In this document: piece after piece, positions 58,410 to 64,000 of the stretch | Layout of the letters: each line of letters begins with the position of its first letter | Numbering within the stretch: position 1 is the first letter of the stretch | Assembly: GCA_022432975.1 (NCBI GenBank) | Contig: CM039512.1 | Coordinates: 30,789,574 to 30,853,573 of the forward strand | Reading direction: 5' to 3' | Source: Begonia masoniana | Taxonomy: Eukaryota; Streptophyta; Magnoliopsida; Cucurbitales; Begoniaceae | DNA: 64,000 nucleotides | Notes under the pieces: model-generated | Told to the model about the DNA's origin: nothing | Seen by the model: only the letters and a program-made list of their open reading frames with translations | The model's database searches: none | Position numbers and translations under genes: made by a program

Positions 58410-58433
58410 ACAGAATAACCGAAGCTATTCTGT
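58410..58433 (+). other. TSS-proximal hairpin of solo LTR D
   Basis: ACAGAATA pairs with TATTCTGT around a short bulged loop (ACCGAAGC). It aligns with the C1/C2 hairpins, with a G-C pair there replaced by A-T here. Confidence 0.6.
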
Positions 58434-59305
58434 TCGAGCTCGAACCCGAGCGCCGAGAGGAGAACAGAGAAGGGAGGAAGACGCGAGCGACGATCGACGG
58501 CCGTTCACCGCCGTGGTTTCCGATGCTCTTCGGCCAGACAACGGTGACGAGCAGACTCCGGCCGGTCTCCGCGCACAAATCCGTCGGGTAAGCTAATTTC
58601 GCCCCTGTTTCTGTTCTGTTTCTGGCCGTGGGTGATAAGCTCGAATGAGCTCCGATCACCGGCCGTTTTTGGCCGTTCTTGGCGTCAATTGGCCGAGCTT
58701 AACACCGGCGAGGGTGCCGAGCAATTGTGAGCTCGGATTTGGCGAAAATCCAACAAGCCCGAATTGGGCATTTCGGGTTTCTTGATTTGGAAGCCCTAAT
58801 TTGTGTTAGATTATGTGAATTAGGTATGTGGGTGATTGATTGGTGAGGAATCGGAGGAGAATTGATGAAAAATCAAAATAGGGAAAATTTCGGATAAAGG
58901 GCAGATTCGGGTTTTCTGAGTTTTGACCTAGCTAGGGTCGTTTGTTTTAAAATTCCTTTTGGCAGGTTAAAATAAGGTATTAGAGGAGTAAGTGGCCGCT
59001 GGAATCGTTTGATTCCGATAACCGACGCAAAAGTTACGCGCGTTTGAAGTTTCGGGTCGGTTTTTACCGAACCCAAATTAGTGGCCCGTTTAGTTAAGTT
59101 TTAGTTGGATTAGACTAGAAATAGTAGTTTGAGAATAATTGAAGAATGTAGGCTTGATTTTAATGAGGTTTGAATATTTGTAGTTAGAGTTAGTTTAAAT
59201 ATTTTAGAAGTGAATTTTGATGCTTAAGTGAATTTTGTGAATGTGATAGGTTACCTAGTGGGGAAATTTACATAGCCAAAGCGAGTAAGTGCGGTGCAAG
59301 AGTTC

Positions 59306-59313
59306 AGGTAAGT
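59306..59313 (+). promoter_or_regulatory. Splice-donor-like AGGTAAGT in solo LTR D
   Basis: CAGGTAAGTAG followed 18-30 bases later by GCCTTCGGGCCTACACC, the fullest form of the shared LTR module. Confidence 0.5.
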
Positions 59314-59829
59314 AGAGGACGTTTGTTTTGCCTTCGGGCCTACACCACGGAACGGTAGGAAATTCTTTGCTGGTTTGGTTGCTTTATTCTGATTTGGTTG
59401 CCTTGTATGGTTTTGGTGATTGTTTGGTTGTTAATGGTTGATAGCTATGCTTTGTTTGTCTTGGGTTAAGTATTAATGGGATATGCATGGTTCGAATTGT
59501 GATTTGGTTACTTATGAGAGATTGTTTGCTTGCTTGGGTTTATTAGTTATTACTTTGCTTTGTGTGGCGTTAAGTTGTTGCGTGGCGTCGTTGTGATGGT
59601 TGCATGGATAGTTGTGTTGTTTATATTAAGTAATGTGAAAATGAATTCCTTGTTGTGGTTGTTTGGTGTTGTTAGTTCAGTGTTGTTTGGTAATTGTTTG
59701 GTTGTTTTGTTCGGTATTGCATTTTTTAAGCATGCATCGTGGTGTAGCACGTTAGGTACGATTAGTGGCATTGATTGGCATTGTGAGTATGAACGTAATC
59801 AGATAAAGTGACTTGTAAAAAAATGCATC

Positions 59830-61285
59830 TCGAATAGGTGCCTTGTCGGGCTGAGGTTGCTGGTAGTAGCACCCCGAGGGGTACTCTATGAGAGATGACA
59901 GCTAAAACACTTATTGCATTTCAAATAGGTGCCTTGTCGGGCTGAGACCCCGAGGGGTACTCTATGAGAGATGACAGCTAAAACACTTATTGCATTTCAA
60001 ATAGGTGCCTTGTCGTGCTGAGGTTGCTGGTAGTAGCACCCCGAGGGGTACTCTATGAGAGATGACAGCTAAAACACTTATTGCATTTCAAATAGGTGCC
60101 TTGTCGGGCTGAGGTTGCTGGTAGTAGCACCCCGAGGGGTACTCTATGAGAGATGACAGCTAAAACACTTATTGCATTTCAAATAGGTGCCTTGTCGGGC
60201 TGAGGTGCTGGTAGTAGCACCTCGAGGGGTACTCTATGAGAGATGGTTGGCTAAACAATAATTCGAATAGTGTGCCTTGTCGGAGCTAAAACACTTATTG
60301 CATTTCAAATAGGTGCCTTGTCGGGCTGAGGTGCTGGTAGTAGCACCCCGAGGGGTACTCTATGAGAGATGACAGCTAAAACACTTATTGCATTTCAAAT
60401 AGGTGCCTTGTCGGGCTGAGGTTGCTGGTAGTAGCACCCCGAGGGGTACTCTATGAGAGATGACAGCTAAAACACTTATTGCATTTCAAATAGGTGCCTT
60501 GTCGGGCTGAGGTTGCTGGTAGTAGCACCCCGAGGGGTACTCTATGAGAGATGACAGCTAAAACACTTATTGCATTTCAAATAGGTGCCTTGTCGGGCTG
60601 AGGTTGCTGGTAGTAGCACCCCGAGGGGTACTCTATGAGAGATGACAGCTAAAACACTTATTGCATTTCAAATAGGTGCCTTGTCGGGCTGAGGTGCTGG
60701 TAGTAGCACCTCGAGGGGTACTCTATGAGAGATGACAGCTAAAACACTTATTGCATTTCAAATAGGTGCCTTGTCGGGCTGAGGTTGCTGGTAGTAGCAC
60801 CCCGAGGGGTACTCTATGAGAGATGACAGCTAAAACACTTATTGCATTTCAAATAGGTGCCTTGTCGGGCTGAGGTTGCTGGTAGTAGCACCCCGAGGGG
60901 TACTCTATGAGAGATGACAGCTAAAACACTTATTGCATTTCAAATAGGTGCCTTGTCGGGCTGAGGTTGCTGGTAGTAGCACCCCGAGGGGTACTCTATG
61001 AGAGATGACAGCTAAAACACTTATTGCATTTCAAATAGGTGCCTTGTCGGGCTGAGGTTGCTGGTAGTAGCACCCCGAGGGGTACTCTATGAGAGATGAC
61101 AGCTAAAACACTTATTGCATTTCAAATAGGTGCCTTGTCGGGCTGAGGTGCTGGTAGTAGCACCCCGAGGGGTACTCTATGAGAGATGACAGCTAAAACA
61201 CTTATTGCATTTCAAATAGGTGCCTTGTCGGGCTGAGGTTGCTGGTAGTAGCACCCCGAGGGGTACTCTATGAGAGATGACAGCT
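59830..61285. repeat. 91-bp tandem array in solo LTR D, about 16 copies
   Basis: Units contain GCATTTCAAATAGGTGCCTT, GTCGGGCTGAGGTTGCTGGT, AGTAGCACCCCGAGGGGTAC and TCTATGAGAGATGACAGCT. Some copies have GGTGCTGG in place of GGTTGCTGG, giving a perfect GGTGCT/AGCACC stem. One copy near 59950 lacks the hairpin segment, and one near 60250-60290 is rearranged. Confidence 0.97.
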
Positions 61286-61896
61286 TACGTGTGTGTGTTT
61301 TCTGTGGTGTAGGTGACGACTGGAGTACAGGTTAGAGCTACGAAGAAAGCTAGGATTGGGACGCAGTCGTTGATGTACGCTGTATGCTGGTGCGGGCAAT
61401 TGTCGGGGCGACTCCACCATGGTCTTCGGAGATGTGGACTTTGTATTTTGATAGCGTGTTGTATATGTCTGTTGTTGTATATAGTTAAGTTAAGGGTGAT
61501 ATGTCGCCCTATATTGTGGTCTTTCTTCAATTAGGGTTGTTAATATTTTAGTTTAACTCTTTACTGCTATTTGGAGATTTCTCATGCCGTACGCTGGATA
61601 GTTGGTTGGTTAGGAGTATTCTGGAACTATTTGGGGATTGAATTATTGCAGGTACCTAGCATTTGGGAGGCGCCATTTCAGGTGTACTTTGCGAAATTTT
61701 CGGGAAGGATGCCGTGGTGCTTAAAGGTTAGGATTAAGGGGAAGAGTCTAGGTAGCTAGATATGACGTAAAGAGGTTCAGGGGATTTAGTTTTAAATCCT
61801 AGGGTGTTAGGTTTATTTTGATATGGGGTTTTAACGTGGGATTGGTTAGCAAAGTAGTGCTCCGAGCCAGGGCGGGTTCGGGGGTGTTACAACCTG

Positions 61897-62600
61897 AACC
61901 CGTTCTAATGCACAACCGGTGAAAAATTAGGTCGGCCATTCTGAAACGATTGAGGATTCCATCCTGGTCAGGAAGGGCATTGATTGAACAATGACATTGG
62001 CTTGAATTTGGCTTGGCATCGGAAGAGAAGCAACCGAGTTATGTTTTTCAAGTAAAAAATCGTAGCTTTGTAGTAAGCTATGGATTTCTTCCATAGGCGG
62101 TTGATCAACGCGATTAGAGATGAAAGTGATGAACGCGTTGTAGTTGCTGCCTAGTCCACCCATAAAATATATCACCTGATCACGATATGGTACCGGCTCT
62201 CCAATTGTCGCCAGAGTATTGCAAAGAGAGGTGATTTTCTGAATGTAGCCAGCAACGGTGAGACCCTTTTTAGACAAAGAGTGAAGCTGACTGTGAAGGT
62301 CGGTGATTCTTTCCAAGGAGGAGGAGGTGAACATACGAGCAAGTGCCGGCCATATTTAACTGGCAGTGGTGAAGGAGACAATTTGTGGTAGAAGATTTTC
62401 TGAAAGTGATGAGAAAATCCAGTTCATGATGAGCCAATTGTAGCCCAGCCAAACGGTGAATTCTAGGTTGATTTGGGAGGAAAGGGAGTCTAAAAGCTGC
62501 AGAGGAGATGGGTAGAAGCCATCCAGTATTGACACGGTTTGAGTTTGCAAAATCGAAGGTTAATGCAAAGAACAAACCAATGGTCGGTGCTTTCGGCTCA
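61897..62600 (-). pseudogene. Element H gag N-terminal part
   Basis: Copia gag (UBN2-type) readable as 61927-62334 (SLERITDLHSQLHSLSKKGL, IGEPVPYRDQVIYFMGGLGS, YNAFITFISNR) and upstream 62356-62550 (INLEFTVWLGYNWLIMNWIF). The two are separated by a TAA that looks like a mutated CAA glutamine codon. The extreme N-terminus beyond 62550 is frameshifted. Confidence 0.85.
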
Positions 62601-62639
62601 ACTGTAGAGCACCCCAAAGACAACAATCATAATATAAGC

Positions 62640-63591
62640 AAATCAACTCGAAATGCTATTAAAATTTAAGGGCTTCTTACCTATTGAGTAATGGACAAAA
62701 CCCTGAAAATGAAAGTAAAAATAAGTTAAAACGAAAGAGATATGCAAGAACTCCCGTGGCTGGTCCGATTGACAACTTATGGCACTTTCAGTTAATGCAA
62801 TCTTCCAAGAAAGATTACAACAACATAAGGGGCTTGGTTTCCCACATTTCTTTTGCTTTCCAGCCCTTCGAAGGAGTGGAGAGAAAGGTGTCAATAAGGC
62901 CTTCCAAGCAACAAAAAGCTTGGAAGACAATGGAGGCTAACTCCACTCGAATGTCACTCACCGAGGCTTACCTTGGAGAGCCGATTGCTCCTTTATTTTG
63001 AGAGGAAAATCCACTTTGTATTAATCAAAAACTCCATGATACAAATGTAGAAACTAAAACTTAAATATGATCTAAGGTGGCTAGGGTTTGGCACCAAAAT
63101 GAAGTAGCCGTTGGATGGATGCCACAGCCGCGCGCTCGCGATTTAGTGAGGATGCTTCAGCCATCCTACGTGGACGTCCTTGCATGAGCCATTGTCTTGC
63201 AACCAAGCTGGAATAGAGCTGAGCTAGAGGAATTTAAAAATGGAAGAAGGATCTAGATCAGCTCTACCATTGTGAGGTTGAGCACTCATCTGTATGCGTT
63301 GATCGGTGGCCATGGCGCTAGACAAGTCAGTGATCCAGGCGCGTGCCACTTAGCAGTTCCCGTACAGGCCGCGTCAACTCTCCGTGTGCATGCTCCTCAT
63401 CTTCTCTCGTACATGCCGCATTAGTTATCTGTGTGCGCTCCTCAACACTCTTTCGTACATGCCAGGCGTCTTTCGTGTGCTGCTGTCGGCAGGTCCTCCA
63501 TTTCTTGTGCAAGTCATTGGCTCTTCACTCCTTGGCAGCAACTTCCTCTCGCGTGCGCCAACCGTGCCCATCATGCGAACCGAACCTTGGC
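62640..63591. other. Unassigned DNA between element H and the next LTR
   Basis: No recognisable primer-binding site, LTR edge or gene. A 105-codon plus-strand frame at 62684-63001 has no family resemblance. CTTTGTATTAATCAAAAACT near 63015 is the kind of text seen in copia LTRs, so part of this may be the eroded 5' LTR/leader of H. GC-rich stretches with GCGCGC occur at 63126-63140. Confidence 0.4.
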
Positions 63592-64000
63592 TGTAACACC
63601 CGAGAATTTTCTATTATGCGTATAGGCCTAAGATTAAATGATTAAAGGGTTAATTTTTAAGGATGAAAGGTTTAGAAACAATGCAAAGTGAAGAAGAGGG
63701 TTGACAAGTCAAAAAGGATTAGGTTTGAAATTCAAAGGTTGGAAAAGTCAAAAGTTGTTTTAACCAATAGAAAATTTGTCATTTAATGAAATAAAAACTA
63801 TGGAAACTTTTATGAATGTGTGATTAAGAAGCAATCACATTGGATGGAATAGAGAAAAAAAAAGATTGGGTTTAATTTATAATTTTAGAAAAAATGGTGG
63901 AAAGAAACAAAAAGTGAAGGAAAACTTTAGGTTTAAAGGTGATTTTTGCTTCTTTTCCCCTTCACCCTGCCACGATCTCCCTTCCTCCATTGCAGCATCT
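63592..64000 (+). mobile_element. Start of another Tekay-like LTR (I), clipped by the window edge
   Basis: TGTAACACCCGAGAATTTTC at 63592 resembles the start of solo LTR D (TGTAACACCCGAAAAATTC). The AT-rich U3-like sequence then gives way to a CT-rich leader (CTTCACCCTGCCACGATCTC) at the very end of the window, as in the other LTRs. Confidence 0.7.

Larger units (their letters stand above)
58073..61896 (+). mobile_element. Solo LTR D (58078-61891), TSD ACCTG
   Basis: A 3814-bp insertion in copia gag starting TGTAACACCCG and ending GGGGGTGTTACA, with ACCTG at 58073-58077 and 61892-61896. No internal domains. In sense order: (ATT)n and A-rich promoter zone near 58350-58410, hairpin 58410-58433, GC-rich leader, AGGTAAGT at 59306-59313, GCCTTCGGGCCTACACCAC, then the 91-bp array. 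Homologous to C1 and C2 on the opposite strand. Confidence 0.95.
52534..62600 (-). mobile_element. Element H: Ty1/copia, split by solo LTRs G and D
   Basis: Minus-strand order is gag, CCHC knuckle, protease, pre-integrase, integrase, linker, RT, RNase H, which is the copia order (INT before RT). Two solo LTRs with perfect target duplications interrupt it. The 3' boundary is the polypurine tract at 52540-52550 (CTTGAGGGGAG) followed by TGTATATTACT, the LTR start. No 5' LTR or primer-binding site was found to the right. Gag and RT style hints at the Ale/Retrofit lineage, low confidence. Confidence 0.85.

Noticed and set aside
58291..58659. A 122-codon minus-strand frame at the start of LTR D
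   Set aside because: Antisense to the GC-rich LTR leader, includes the (ATT)n run as poly-Asn, no domain.
62684..63001. A 105-codon plus-strand frame next to copia gag
   Set aside because: No recognisable domain, overlaps an equally long antisense frame, and sits where the copia leader or LTR should be.

Overview
The window is plant nuclear heterochromatin, almost certainly from a eudicot. It is a stack of LTR retrotransposons around one short island of ordinary intergenic DNA that holds a MIR396 microRNA gene. The plant origin is supported by an exact miR396 mature and star pair in a foldable hairpin, chromodomain-bearing Ty3/gypsy elements primed by initiator tRNA-Met, Ty1/copia polyproteins, an Athila-like LTR and hairpin MITEs. 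I recognise no intact host protein-coding gene, and no tRNA or rRNA gene. Every retroelement coding region carries stops, frameshifts or insertions.

Layout. 1-13454: element A, a Ty3/gypsy Tekay-like chromovirus on the minus strand, clipped by the window start. A 3.9 kb solo LTR (B, 2701-6594, TSD ATGTG) sits in its integrase. 13455-17439: an older LTR remnant (J) of A's family, into which A inserted, then two tandem LTR bodies (C1, C2) with their own satellite-like arrays. 17440-21700: decayed Ty1/copia gag/protease on the minus strand, then an Athila-like LTR on the plus strand, split by an 850 bp hairpin MITE. 21700-29620: AT-rich low-copy DNA with MIR396 at about 23.93-24.26 kb, a second MITE at 26033-26621, and two primer-binding-site remnants. 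29622-50556: element E (minus, Tekay-like). Its 5' LTR is split by element F (38485-50413, TSD AGAGA), a related element with an internal gag-protease-RT duplication. 50557-52530: AT-rich DNA. 52534 to about 62600: Ty1/copia element H (minus), interrupted by solo LTRs G (55178-57318, TSD GGAAC) and D (58078-61891, TSD ACCTG). 63592-64000: the start of another D-like LTR.

Two patterns recur. First, eight Tekay-type LTRs (A, B, C1, C2, D, E, F, G; ten well-placed instances) carry a GGTAAGT splice-donor-like site in sense orientation, 0.5-1.5 kb from the LTR start, usually followed by a CCTACA-type motif. A, E and F also carry an acceptor-like site a few bases before the gag ATG. Using both sites would remove the tandem array and the primer-binding site from the spliced RNA. 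Second, each LTR family has its own unrelated tandem array in the transcribed part of the LTR (4, 11, 40, 54, 91 or about 117 bp units), often built on palindromes such as TGACGTCA, CACGTG or CGATCGATCG. The architecture appears conserved while the repeat sequence turns over.
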